In this document: piece after piece, positions 8,801 to 17,373 of the stretch
How the letters are laid out: each line of letters starts with the position of its first letter
Position numbering within the stretch: the stretch's first letter is position 1
NCBI RefSeq assembly: GCF_039540975.1
Contig: NZ_BAABFL010000481.1
Span: 66,574-130,573, forward strand
Length of the DNA stretch: 64,000 nucleotides
Source of the DNA: Kistimonas scapharcae
Lineage (GTDB): Bacteria; Pseudomonadota; Gammaproteobacteria; Pseudomonadales; Endozoicomonadaceae
Direction: 5' to 3'
Program-made: the position numbers and the translations under genes
Notes under the pieces: generated by a model
Seen by the model: the letters and a program-made list of their open reading frames with translations, nothing else
What the model was told of the DNA's origin: nothing
Databases searched by the model: none

Positions 8801-8995
8801 GATGTCCCCGCGATGCAGCTGTTATTGTGTGTGAGGGCAGTCTAAACGTCATGCCCTGCTTCTCATTGGCCTGTCAGCCCCGTATTCTTCTGTGACCAGT
8901 CAATTCCCTGGCGTGAAGGCTTTGCTGAAATAGCAGGTCGCCAGAGGGTGTCTACCCGCAGACAATGATGTCGCCGATAACAAAAGAGGCTCGCC

Positions 8996-10417
8996 ATGCC
9001 CGATAAATACCAGAAATTTGCCAATTCCTCCCTGGGTAAGAGCCTGTGCAGTGCGCTTGGTTTGCCGACGCCGGTACCGCTGGAACGGCAGGGTAAGGCA
9101 TCGGATACCGTCATCCAGGGTAAGGTGCTGCTGGGTGCTGCCGACAAGGCTGAACTGCTGCCGGCCCTGGCCAAAACCCTGTGTAACAGTGGGGTCGATC
9201 TATGCCGAATGGCGACGTCAGAGACGGCAGGCCCGATAGCGGATGCAGTAACGGCCGTCGGTGGGCAATCAGAAGCTTTCGATTTGCAGGGCGAAACAGG
9301 GACTCGCTTTAAAGGGCTGGTTTTCGATGCCAGCGGGATTGCCTCAACCGGAGAGCTACGCGCGCTGCATGCCTTTTTCAGCCCTGTGGTTAGACAGGTG
9401 ACATCCTGCGGCAGAATCGTAGTGCTGGGGCGTCCGGTGGCTGCTGCGGAATCACCTTCCCAGGCTGCCGCCATGCGGGCGCTGGAAGGATTTGTCCGCA
9501 GTCTGGCCAAGGAAGTCGGGCGTAAGGGGATAACAGTACAACTGATTTATGTGGAAAAGGGCGCTGAAGCACTGCTGGCCTCGCCACTGCGATTCTGCCT
9601 CTCGTCCCGTTCCGCCTATGTATCCGCCCAGGTGATTACGGTTGGCAGTGCTCAAGAGAACGAGGTGCTTGACTGGCAAAAGCCCCTGTCAGGCAAAGTG
9701 GCGCTGGTGACTGGTGCTTCCCGGGGCATCGGTGAGGCCATTGCCGAGATACTGGCACGGGATGGCGCAACAGTCGTGTGTCTGGATATTCCGGCTGCTG
9801 CCCAGACGCTGGAGGTGGTTGCCGCATCAATCAAGGGTAAGACGCTGGCCGTTGATATCACGGATGACAAAGCGGCGGACACTATCGCCGATGCCCTGGC
9901 GGAGATTGGCGGCGGTGTGGACATTGTGGTGCACAACGCAGGGATCACCCGTGACAAGACCCTGGCCCGGATGAAGCCGGAATGGTGGGACATGGTCATG
10001 GATATCAACCTCTGTTCCGAAGAGCGTATTAATGATGCCTTGCTGGTGCGGGATCTGTTGCGCCCCGGCGGGAGGATTGTCTGTGTATCCTCCATGAGTG
10101 GTATTGCCGGGAATTTTGGTCAGACCAATTATGCGGCTTCCAAGGCGGGTGTCATCGGTTACGTGCAGGCCATGGCCAGGCCACTGGCTGAAAAACAGAT
10201 CACCATTAATGCCGTTGCGCCGGGCTTTATTGAAACCCAGATGACAGCGGCCATCCCGCTGTTGACCCGCGAGGCCGGGCGTCGCATGAACTCGCTGTCA
10301 CAGGGCGGGTTGCCTGAGGATGTGGCTGAGACCATTGCTTTCTTTGCCAGCCCCGCCTCAGCGGGTGTGAATGGCAATGTAATCCGGGTCTGCGGGCAAT
10401 CCCTGCTGGGTGCCTGA
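8996..10417 (+). CDS. High-molecular-weight 3-oxoacyl reductase (FabG4-like SDR)
   Basis: The 473-aa protein is about twice the length of classical FabG. Its C-terminal half (from residue 230) is a complete short-chain dehydrogenase: nucleotide-binding TGASRGIG at 239-246, NAG at 314-316, catalytic Ser366, and Tyr379-x3-Lys383 in NYAASKAG. The N-terminal 220 residues form a flavodoxin-like or degenerate Rossmann domain, as in FabG4-type HMW reductases that reduce 3-ketoacyl-CoA with NADH. The divergent thiolase and the MaoC dehydratase at 40.9 kb would supply the other steps of a fatty-acid elongation or degradation cycle. A strong terminator follows. Confidence 0.88.
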   Translation: MPDKYQKFANSSLGKSLCSALGLPTPVPLERQGKASDTVIQGKVLLGAADKAELLPALAKTLCNSGVDLCRMATSETAGPIADAVTAVGGQSEAFDLQGETGTRFKGLVFDASGIASTGELRALHAFFSPVVRQVTSCGRIVVLGRPVAAAESPSQAAAMRALEGFVRSLAKEVGRKGITVQLIYVEKGAEALLASPLRFCLSSRSAYVSAQVITVGSAQENEVLDWQKPLSGKVALVTGASRGIGEAIAEILARDGATVVCLDIPAAAQTLEVVAASIKGKTLAVDITDDKAADTIADALAEIGGGVDIVVHNAGITRDKTLARMKPEWWDMVMDINLCSEERINDALLVRDLLRPGGRIVCVSSMSGIAGNFGQTNYAASKAGVIGYVQAMARPLAEKQITINAVAPGFIETQMTAAIPLLTREAGRRMNSLSQGGLPEDVAETIAFFASPASAGVNGNVIRVCGQSLLGA

Positions 10418-10428
10418 CCGTGGCAAAA

Positions 10429-10471
10429 GGCTGTCGGGACTTATCAGAAATCCCGACAGCCAGCCGTTTTT
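10429..10471 (+). terminator. Terminator after the FabG4-like gene
   Basis: GGCTGTCGGGA (10429-10439) pairs perfectly with TCCCGACAGCC (10451-10461), an 11-bp stem with an 11-base loop, followed by AGCCGTTTTTAT. It starts 12 bases after the reductase stop and separates it from the surface-protein block. Confidence 0.8.
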
Positions 10472-10558
10472 ATATTCGTAATTGATCCAGAACTCCTCAC
10501 GCAAGCCGCCGATACATGCCTGTATACCTGATGTTTGTCTGGAGGTATGGACAGAGTC

Positions 10559-11926
10559 ATGCACCGGTGGTTTGCAGTCGTGCTGTTGTTGACAGTCACC
10601 CCTCACCTTCCTGCGGAAGAGCGTCGCCTGCTGGACTGGCTTGCCAGCCTGCCCAGCCATGGCCTGTCTGTATCTGATCAGGACTGGCTGATTCTGTCGA
10701 CCTCTCCTTCCCCGGCACAATTACAGGCCATTACCACGAAATATGCCCGTTACCTGGATACCGGTCAGGTTGACCGCCACCTTTATCAGCCGGGATGGCA
10801 GATTCCGGACGTACCTGTATTGTCACCTGAACAGCAACGCATAGAGATCAACCAGCTTTATCTGACCCAGTCCGCGATTCCCCAGTACGAAACTCTCAGG
10901 GAGGCGATGGCCCGTTTACAATACTGGTTGAAGGACGCGCGGCGACTGTTTCCTGATGACCTGGTGATTTATAAGGGAGACCAGCATATTGCCATCCCGC
11001 TGCTCAATGCCTGGCTGCGTGATTTGGATCTAGCCCATGACCTGCCGGATGATCATTACAGTGAATCCCATCTTGAGGCCCTGACCAAGGTTCAGGAGCG
11101 TTATAACCTGGGGCCGGACGGGCGCCTTGGGCCAATGACGCGTCAGGCACTCGTCGCGATTACCCATGATCGCATTCGTACCCTCAAAGTGAATCTTGAG
11201 CGATTGCGCTGGTTGCCAAGGGCGTTGCCGGAGCAGCATGTCTGGGTGGATATCGCCGGTTATGAGGTCATATGGATGAATGATGGCCGTGAAGCCGGGC
11301 GTTACCGGGCGATTAGCGGCATGCCCAATCGCCAGACACCCATTTTTCAGGGAGACATTGAAAATGTGATCGTGAATCCTGTCTGGAAGGTGCCCCATTC
11401 CCTGGCGGCATATGACCTGTTACGCAAAGAGAAAAAAACACCCGGGTTTTTGAAGCAGGAAGGGTTCAGGGTTTATGAAAGCTGGGATGACAGCGCGCCG
11501 GAAGTGCCCATTGACCGGATCGATTTCAAGCACCAGGTAGAGAGAGAATTTCGCTACCGGCTGGAACAGCAGCCTGGACCCAAAAACCGGCTGGGCCGTT
11601 ACAAGATCAACCTGCCCAACAAGCTGGGTATTTATCTCCATGATACCCACAAGCCGGAACTGTTCGATGAGGATGACCGTTCACTCAGCTCGGGTTGTAC
11701 CCGTGTTGAGGGTATCGCGCAACTGGTCAGTCAGATGGTGACTCCCCAGGGCATGCAGGCCGAATGGCGCGTGCTGGCAGGCTCCAGCGATACCGAAAAA
11801 CTGGTATTGAAACAGAAGATACCGGTTTTCTTTGTCTATTTTACCGCCTGGCCTGATGAAAACGGCAGGGTGCGGTTCAGGGACGATATTTATCAGCTGG
11901 ATAACGCCCTTGAAAGTCGGTTCTAA
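10559..11926 (+). CDS. L,D-transpeptidase (YcbB/LdtD-like), periplasmic
   Basis: The enzyme makes 3-3 cross-links in peptidoglycan or attaches envelope proteins to it. From the ATG at 10559 the 456-aa protein begins with a signal peptide (MHRWFAVVLLLTVTPHLPAEE). It then has a YcbB-type scaffold, a peptidoglycan-binding segment (about residues 165-205, VQERYNLGPDGRLGPMTRQA), and a YkuD catalytic domain with His361 in IYLHDTH and Cys380 in SSGCTRVE. ATG 10547 lies directly against the GGAGGT ribosome-binding site, so 10559 (13 bases from GGAGG) is preferred. It reads into the T1SS exporter genes 68 bases later and may be co-transcribed. A link to adhesin anchoring is only inferred. Confidence 0.88.
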   Translation: MHRWFAVVLLLTVTPHLPAEERRLLDWLASLPSHGLSVSDQDWLILSTSPSPAQLQAITTKYARYLDTGQVDRHLYQPGWQIPDVPVLSPEQQRIEINQLYLTQSAIPQYETLREAMARLQYWLKDARRLFPDDLVIYKGDQHIAIPLLNAWLRDLDLAHDLPDDHYSESHLEALTKVQERYNLGPDGRLGPMTRQALVAITHDRIRTLKVNLERLRWLPRALPEQHVWVDIAGYEVIWMNDGREAGRYRAISGMPNRQTPIFQGDIENVIVNPVWKVPHSLAAYDLLRKEKKTPGFLKQEGFRVYESWDDSAPEVPIDRIDFKHQVEREFRYRLEQQPGPKNRLGRYKINLPNKLGIYLHDTHKPELFDEDDRSLSSGCTRVEGIAQLVSQMVTPQGMQAEWRVLAGSSDTEKLVLKQKIPVFFVYFTAWPDENGRVRFRDDIYQLDNALESRF

Positions 11927-11994
11927 CGTATTGGCCATGTCCGGCCGATACCCCTCGTATTCGCTTCATACATGAATTACAAAGGCTGTACTGC

Positions 11995-14154
11995 ATGGAT
12001 GCTTTTGACTCGCCTGATAAGGCATCAGAGACGACGCTGCCAGCTACGTCCCTGCTGACCTGCATGGTTGCCATGACCAAAATGCTGGGCAAGCCGCTCA
12101 GTGCCGAATCCCTGACCGCAGGACTGCCGATCAAGGAACACAGCCTGACCCCCGGCCTGTTTATCCGTGCTGCTGAACGGGCCGGTTTCTCCTCACGGAT
12201 GCTGGATCGTAAGCCGGATGAGTTGAGCAGCCTGATTTGTCCTGCCGTGTTCCTGTTCAGCGAAGACTCCGGCTGTATCCTCACAGACGTCAACAAGGCG
12301 AACAAGGAAGCCACTATAACCCTGCTCCATGTTGATGAACCTGAAACCCGGGTCGTGTCGTTTGAAGAGCTGGAAGCGGCCGGCAATGGCTCTATCCTGT
12401 TGATCAAACGGCGGCTGGAGCATGACAGCCGTACGCCGGAAGTCCTGAAGCAGAAACAGTCCCACTGGTTTTGGGGAACGATTCTCCGGTCGGTACCGAT
12501 TTACCGGGATGTGCTGGTGGCCTCATTCGTGATCAATATGCTGGCGCTGGTCAGTCCGTTCTTTGTCATGAATGTCTATGACCGGGTTGTGCCCAATAAC
12601 GCGATAGAAACCCTGTGGATGCTGTCTATCGGGGGACTGATTGCCTTCACCTTCGACTTTATCCTGAAGTGGCTCCGTTCCTACTGTATTGATGTGGCGG
12701 GCAAAAAATCCGACATCCTGCTCTCGGCCAGTATCATGGAGCATGTGCTGGGACTGGAGATAGCGGCCAAGCCGGCATCCGTGGGCAGTTTTGCCAAGAG
12801 CATGCAGGAGTTTGAAAGTATCCGGGAGTTCATCACCTCATCCACGACCACCACCCTGATTGATATCCCGTTTACGGTCTTGTTGTTGCTGGCCATCGCC
12901 ATGGTCGGCGGCCCCATCGCCCTGGTGCCGATAGTGGGGATCATTGCCATCCTGACCTACAGTTTCCTGATCCAGAAACCGCTGAAAGAATCCATTGAAA
13001 AGACCTATCGCGCCTCAGCACAGAAAAATGCCAGCCTGATCGAGAACCTCACGGCGCTGGAATCGCTGCGCCTCTATGGGGCGGAATCCCAGATGCAGCA
13101 TACCTGGGAAAGCTCGGTCGGCCATATCTCCCGCTGGAGTATGAAAGGGAAGCAGCTGAGTAACTCTGCCAGCCTGTTTGCCGGGTTTGTCCAGAGCAGT
13201 GCCACCATTCTGATTGTTCTGGTCGGGGTTTACCTGATCAGTGCCGGCGAGGCGAGCATGGGCGCGCTGATCGCCACGGTCATGTTGTCCGGTCGCGCCA
13301 TGGGGCCGATGGTTCAGGTCGCCAGCCTCTCGACCCGTTACAACCAGGCCAAGGCTGCCCTGGAAGGCTTGCAGAAGGTCATGGATATGCCTAAGGAGCG
13401 TAATCCGGAGAAAGCCTATCTGCACCTGGATCATTGCCGGGGTGAACTTGAGATCAATAACCTCTCGTTCACCTATGCCGAGCAACCGGTACCGGCGATC
13501 AGGGATCTCACGATCAAGATTGAAGGGGGCGAAAAAGTGGGGCTGATAGGCCGGGTGGGTTCCGGGAAATCGACCCTCGCCAAGTTATTGCCAGGCCTGT
13601 ACAAACCCTCAGAAGGGTTAATCCGGCTGGATGGTATTGATATCAACCAGGTGGATCCGGCTGAGCGTCAGCGCCTGATTGGCTGTGTGCCGCAGGACAT
13701 GAACCTGTTCTTCGGAACGGTCAAGCACAACATTACCCTGGGTGCGGAAGATGTCGATATGGGGCGGGTTGCTGAAGTCGCCAAAATTGCCTGTGTCACG
13801 GATTTTGTGAACCTGCATCCCGAAGGTATGGATATGCCGGTGGCTGAGCGTGGCGCTAACCTGTCAGGTGGGCAGCGCCAGGCCGTGATTCTGGCCCGGT
13901 CCCTGCTGCTGGATCCACCGATCCTGATCCTGGATGAGCCGACCAGCGCCATGGATCAGGTGACGGAAGCCAAGGTCATTGCCAACATCAAGGAACACTG
14001 CAAGGACAAGACGATTATTCTCATCACTCACCGTACATCACTGCTGGGGCTGGTGGATAAGCTGGCCGTGCTGGATCACGGTGCGTTAGTTGCGTATGGA
14101 GCCAAGGATGGCGTTATCGAAGCAATTAAGAACGGTAAAATACCGTTTCATTAA
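11995..14154 (+). CDS. Type I secretion ABC transporter (LapB/RtxB-like)
   Basis: This is the inner-membrane ATPase of a type I secretion system. The 719-aa protein has an N-terminal C39-peptidase-like domain (1-145) that lacks an evident catalytic Cys-His arrangement and so is probably a substrate-docking CLD. A six-helix transmembrane domain (about 165-460) and an ATPase domain follow, with Walker A GRVGSGKST (Lys525), signature LSGGQ (623-627) and Walker B ILILDEP (Asp647-Glu648). This layout is typical of LapB-type exporters of very large RTX adhesins. Its 3' end overlaps the fusion-protein gene, and the substrates lie downstream in the same direction. Confidence 0.92.
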   Translation: MDAFDSPDKASETTLPATSLLTCMVAMTKMLGKPLSAESLTAGLPIKEHSLTPGLFIRAAERAGFSSRMLDRKPDELSSLICPAVFLFSEDSGCILTDVNKANKEATITLLHVDEPETRVVSFEELEAAGNGSILLIKRRLEHDSRTPEVLKQKQSHWFWGTILRSVPIYRDVLVASFVINMLALVSPFFVMNVYDRVVPNNAIETLWMLSIGGLIAFTFDFILKWLRSYCIDVAGKKSDILLSASIMEHVLGLEIAAKPASVGSFAKSMQEFESIREFITSSTTTTLIDIPFTVLLLLAIAMVGGPIALVPIVGIIAILTYSFLIQKPLKESIEKTYRASAQKNASLIENLTALESLRLYGAESQMQHTWESSVGHISRWSMKGKQLSNSASLFAGFVQSSATILIVLVGVYLISAGEASMGALIATVMLSGRAMGPMVQVASLSTRYNQAKAALEGLQKVMDMPKERNPEKAYLHLDHCRGELEINNLSFTYAEQPVPAIRDLTIKIEGGEKVGLIGRVGSGKSTLAKLLPGLYKPSEGLIRLDGIDINQVDPAERQRLIGCVPQDMNLFFGTVKHNITLGAEDVDMGRVAEVAKIACVTDFVNLHPEGMDMPVAERGANLSGGQRQAVILARSLLLDPPILILDEPTSAMDQVTEAKVIANIKEHCKDKTIILITHRTSLLGLVDKLAVLDHGALVAYGAKDGVIEAIKNGKIPFH

Positions 14155-15565
14155 AACGCGGCGGCAGTTCTGGAGCAGTCCGGTTGGTCGTGCGCTTCGC
14201 CCTTATTTTCCCCGTTTCCGGAAGAAGGGAGCGGAGCAACGGTATTGGCTGCGCACACCGCCGGAATTGCAGTTCATGTCCGAGTCCAGTGCGGCCATGC
14301 TACTCAATACGGCGTATCTCACGCGGTTGCTGATTCTTGGGCTGGCTGCCTTCCTGTTATCTGCGACCATCTGGGCCGCCTTGACCGAACTGGATGAAAT
14401 CACCCGGGGGCAGGGTAAGGTGATTCCGTCTTCCCGATTGCAGGTGGTACAGAACCTGGAAGGCGGCATTGTTGAAGATATCTTTGTCGGCGAGGGGGAC
14501 GAAGTCAAACTCCACCAGCCGTTGATGGAGCTGGATGATACCCAGTTTGCCTCCAATTTCCGTGAAAAAGAGCTGGACTATTTCAGCAACCTGGCCCGGG
14601 CGTCGCGCCTGAAGGCGGAGCTGGAGCACCATGAAACGCTGGTATTCCCCGGCGAACTGGAAGACTACGAAAATTACCGAACCCGGGAGCAGCAGTTATT
14701 CCAGAACCGTCGCAGTGCCCACGAGGCGGAGCTGAGTGTGATCCGCCAGCAGCAGCGCCAGGCGGTGCAGGAACTGACAACCATCCGGGCACAGTTGAAG
14801 ATTCTTGAGAAGAATTACCTGCTGTCCAAGCAGGAGTTTGAGATGACGGAGCCGCTGACCGAAAAAGGCATTGTCTCGAAGGTCCAGTTGCTGAGGCTGG
14901 AGCAGGAGGTCAATGACCTGGCGTCCCAGAAAGAAAATGCCGAACTGTCGATCCCGAGACTGGAAGCGGCGCGGGACGAAATCCAGGACCGGATCGCCGA
15001 AGTCGAGCTGAAATACCGTTCAGAAACCCTCGAATCTCTGAAGGAAGTTGAAGTGGTGCTGGATCAGCTGGAAGAGGCGAGAAAATCCCTCGGAGACCGG
15101 GTGTCACGGACCATCATTCGTTCACCGGTCAATGGCATTATCCAGAAATTGCATATCAATACGCGCGGTGGTGTTGTGGACCCCGGCATGGATCTGGTGG
15201 ATATCATCCCGATCGGGGATTCCCTGGAAGTGGAAATGATGGTCAGCCCCCGGGATATCGCGTTTATCCGGGTTGGACTCAAGGCGGTGGTCAAACTGAC
15301 GGCCTATGACTTCACGATTTACGGCGGACTGGACGGTGAAGTCGTCCATATCAGTGCCGATACCATACAGAATGAGAAGGGTGAAGCCTTTTATATCGTC
15401 AAAATCAAAACCCATGAGTCGCATCTTGGGGGTATCGACAAGCCGTTGCCGATCATGTCCGGCATGCAGGCGGAAGTGGATATCATCACGGGGCAGAAAA
15501 GTCTGCTGGCTTATCTGATGAAGCCGATTCTCAGGGCCAAGAGCCGGGCCTTTACGGAACGTTAA
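14108..15565 (+). CDS. Type I secretion membrane fusion protein (HlyD/LapC family)
   Basis: This periplasmic adaptor bridges the ABC transporter and the TolC-like channel. The 485-aa protein has a basic cytoplasmic N-terminus, one membrane span (about residues 60-85), a split biotinyl-lipoyl motif (VVQNLEGGIVEDIFVGEGDE and later SPVNGIIQKLHINTRGG), a long coiled-coil hairpin (about 145-320), and a C-terminal beta domain ending VDIITGQKSLLAYLMKPI, as in HlyD/LapC. ATG 14108 is chosen because GGAG precedes it by six bases. This makes a 47-base overlap with the upstream transporter gene and implies coupled translation. Confidence 0.92.
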   Translation: MALSKQLRTVKYRFIKTRRQFWSSPVGRALRPYFPRFRKKGAEQRYWLRTPPELQFMSESSAAMLLNTAYLTRLLILGLAAFLLSATIWAALTELDEITRGQGKVIPSSRLQVVQNLEGGIVEDIFVGEGDEVKLHQPLMELDDTQFASNFREKELDYFSNLARASRLKAELEHHETLVFPGELEDYENYRTREQQLFQNRRSAHEAELSVIRQQQRQAVQELTTIRAQLKILEKNYLLSKQEFEMTEPLTEKGIVSKVQLLRLEQEVNDLASQKENAELSIPRLEAARDEIQDRIAEVELKYRSETLESLKEVEVVLDQLEEARKSLGDRVSRTIIRSPVNGIIQKLHINTRGGVVDPGMDLVDIIPIGDSLEVEMMVSPRDIAFIRVGLKAVVKLTAYDFTIYGGLDGEVVHISADTIQNEKGEAFYIVKIKTHESHLGGIDKPLPIMSGMQAEVDIITGQKSLLAYLMKPILRAKSRAFTER

Positions 15566-15592
15566 AAAGGCGGATAAAGAGAATTTGAACAC

Positions 15593-15611
15593 TGGCAGTC
15601 AGACACTGCCA
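15593..15611 (+). other. Intercistronic hairpin between fusion-protein and channel genes
   Basis: TGGCAGT and ACTGCCA form a perfect 7-bp stem around a five-base loop in the 139-base gap between two co-directional T1SS genes. There is no T tract, so a processing or mRNA-stability element is more likely than a terminator. Confidence 0.35.
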
Positions 15612-15704
15612 TGACAGCGAGGATACGCTGTTATCACATTGACCTTGTGAATGGATGTGTAGAAGTCATTGCATGGGTTAAGGAAAGCAAGCAGGGATGC
15701 TGTG

Positions 15705-17021
15705 ATGACACGATACACAAGACTACTTCAGGTTGCGTCGTTTCTGTTGCTATGCACGGGTAGCCATGTTGCTCTTGCTGATGAATCGATCACGCTGAAA
15801 GGGTTGATCGGGGAAATCCTGGACGGCCATCCGGATGTCATGGCCGCCTACAACCGCATGCAGGCTGAAAAGGCCGGTTACAAGCAGGCCAGGGCCGGTA
15901 AATTGCCTACGCTGGACCTGTCAAGCGGATGGGGTAAGCAGCGACGTAACAGTTCGACGACCCGGTCCAGTGGCAATGAAGATACCCACATGACCCGCCA
16001 GGAGCTGTCACTCAGTTTGCGTCAGCCCCTGTTTGAAGGGGAGGCTATCGACAACCGCATTGAGCAATCCAGCCATCTTTATCAGGCCCGACGCCAGGAA
16101 TGGCTGAATGCGGCGCAGGATACCGCGTTGTCGATTGCCGAAGTGTATTTCACGTTGCTGGAAAAGCGTCGGCAGCTGGAACTGGCTGAAGAAAACTATG
16201 GCATTCATGAAAAAACCCATGACCAGATCCGGCAGCGGGTTGAACAGGGACTGGCCAGCAAAGCCGACCTCTCTCAGATGGAAGGCCGGACGGCCCGTGC
16301 CGCCGCGAACCTGATGGTCGCTCGCAATAATCTGGATGATGCCGTCAGCCAGTTTTTATCGGTGACCGACCGGTTGCCCGGTAAACTCTTACCCCCTCAG
16401 ATGGACAAAGCGCTACCGTATCGCACCCTGGGGGCCGCGAGGCAACTGCTTATCATGCATCCCCAGATGCAGGTGGCCAACCTGGAGGTTGAGGCCACAG
16501 AGAATGCCTACCAGGTCAGCCTGGCGAGTTACTATCCGTCGTTGAACCTGGAAGTGGACCGGAGCTGGAGTCATGACACTGACGGGGTCAAGGCCAGTGA
16601 TGATAATTTCCAGGCAATACTCAGGATACGTTACAACCTCTTCCGCGGCGGTGCAGACAAGGCCGCGGTCAGTGAATCGGCCTACCGGATGGCGGAGCGG
16701 GAGGAGATCCGTGAAAAGGTACGGCGTCAGCTCAATGAAGTGCTGGAGTTGTCCTGGTCATCCTACCGCTACCTCGAAAAGCAGATGCCCTTCCTGGAGA
16801 CCCATGTCAAGGCCAGCCGGAAGACTCAGTCAGCCTATGAGGAGCAGTTTTCCCTTGGACAGCGTGGTCTGCTTGATCTGCTCGACAGCGCCAATGAATT
16901 GTTTCAGGCCCAACAGGCCTACACCTCAGCCCATTATGAACTCTTATACGCACGGTTGGAGTTACTGAGTGCAACCGGCGACCTGCTTCCATGGCTTAAT
17001 ATCCCGCTTAAGGATGAGTGA
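15705..17021 (+). CDS. TolC-family outer-membrane channel of the T1SS (LapE/AggA-like)
   Basis: This is the outer-membrane channel completing the type I exporter. From ATG 15705 (AGGGA seven bases upstream) the 438-aa protein starts with a signal peptide ending near ALADE, then has two outer-membrane-efflux repeats with long alpha-helical hairpins (about residues 25-210 and 235-425). The Asn/Tyr/Arg-rich segment SYYPSLNLEVDRSWSHD is typical of TolC/AggA/LapE proteins. It sits directly after the transporter and fusion-protein genes, giving a complete three-part exporter. An upstream in-frame TTG at 15669 would merely extend a non-hydrophobic tail before the signal peptide and is disfavoured. 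Confidence 0.9.
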   Translation: MTRYTRLLQVASFLLLCTGSHVALADESITLKGLIGEILDGHPDVMAAYNRMQAEKAGYKQARAGKLPTLDLSSGWGKQRRNSSTTRSSGNEDTHMTRQELSLSLRQPLFEGEAIDNRIEQSSHLYQARRQEWLNAAQDTALSIAEVYFTLLEKRRQLELAEENYGIHEKTHDQIRQRVEQGLASKADLSQMEGRTARAAANLMVARNNLDDAVSQFLSVTDRLPGKLLPPQMDKALPYRTLGAARQLLIMHPQMQVANLEVEATENAYQVSLASYYPSLNLEVDRSWSHDTDGVKASDDNFQAILRIRYNLFRGGADKAAVSESAYRMAEREEIREKVRRQLNEVLELSWSSYRYLEKQMPFLETHVKASRKTQSAYEEQFSLGQRGLLDLLDSANELFQAQQAYTSAHYELLYARLELLSATGDLLPWLNIPLKDE

Positions 17022-17373
17022 GCCAGCCAGTCCATACTCACTTTGGAACAGAGAGAATTTTTATCAGAAATGGCGATAACGGCCTGTGATAAATAGGCGT
17101 TTCGTTATTCTCACTTTGATGTGTCATTGGTAATTACAATCCTGTCTAAAAACGGCCTGCCTGATTGTGTTGTCTCGCATTTTGCCCCTTAACCAGCGTT
17201 TATCATTAGGTAAATAGGCCACTTGTTTGTGGAAGGAAGGGCTTTGACCGTTTAGCTGGGGGACATTTCTTTCAACCGGTGTGACGACCGGGCGTATTGT
17301 TATGCAGAGTGACGGATCAGGGCTGTTGTTCCTAGCAGTTCCGTAAACAGCAGTCAGTGTCAGCGGAGGATGT
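17022..17373 (+). promoter_or_regulatory. 352-base leader region of the first giant adhesin gene
   Basis: No gene is seen here. The region is long enough to hold the adhesin promoter. It contains two copies of AACGGCCTG (17078-17086, 17151-17159) and two of TAAATAGGC (17090-17098, 17211-17219), both in direct orientation and possibly regulator sites. The adhesin ATG at 17374 is preceded by GGAGG. No convincing sigma-70 -35/-10 pair was found by eye. Confidence 0.35.

Noticed and set aside
11995..12440. Bacteriocin-type processing (C39) peptidase activity in the T1SS transporter
   Set aside because: The N-terminal domain has the C39-like fold pattern but no clear catalytic Cys at its start, so a docking domain for uncleaved RTX proteins is more likely.
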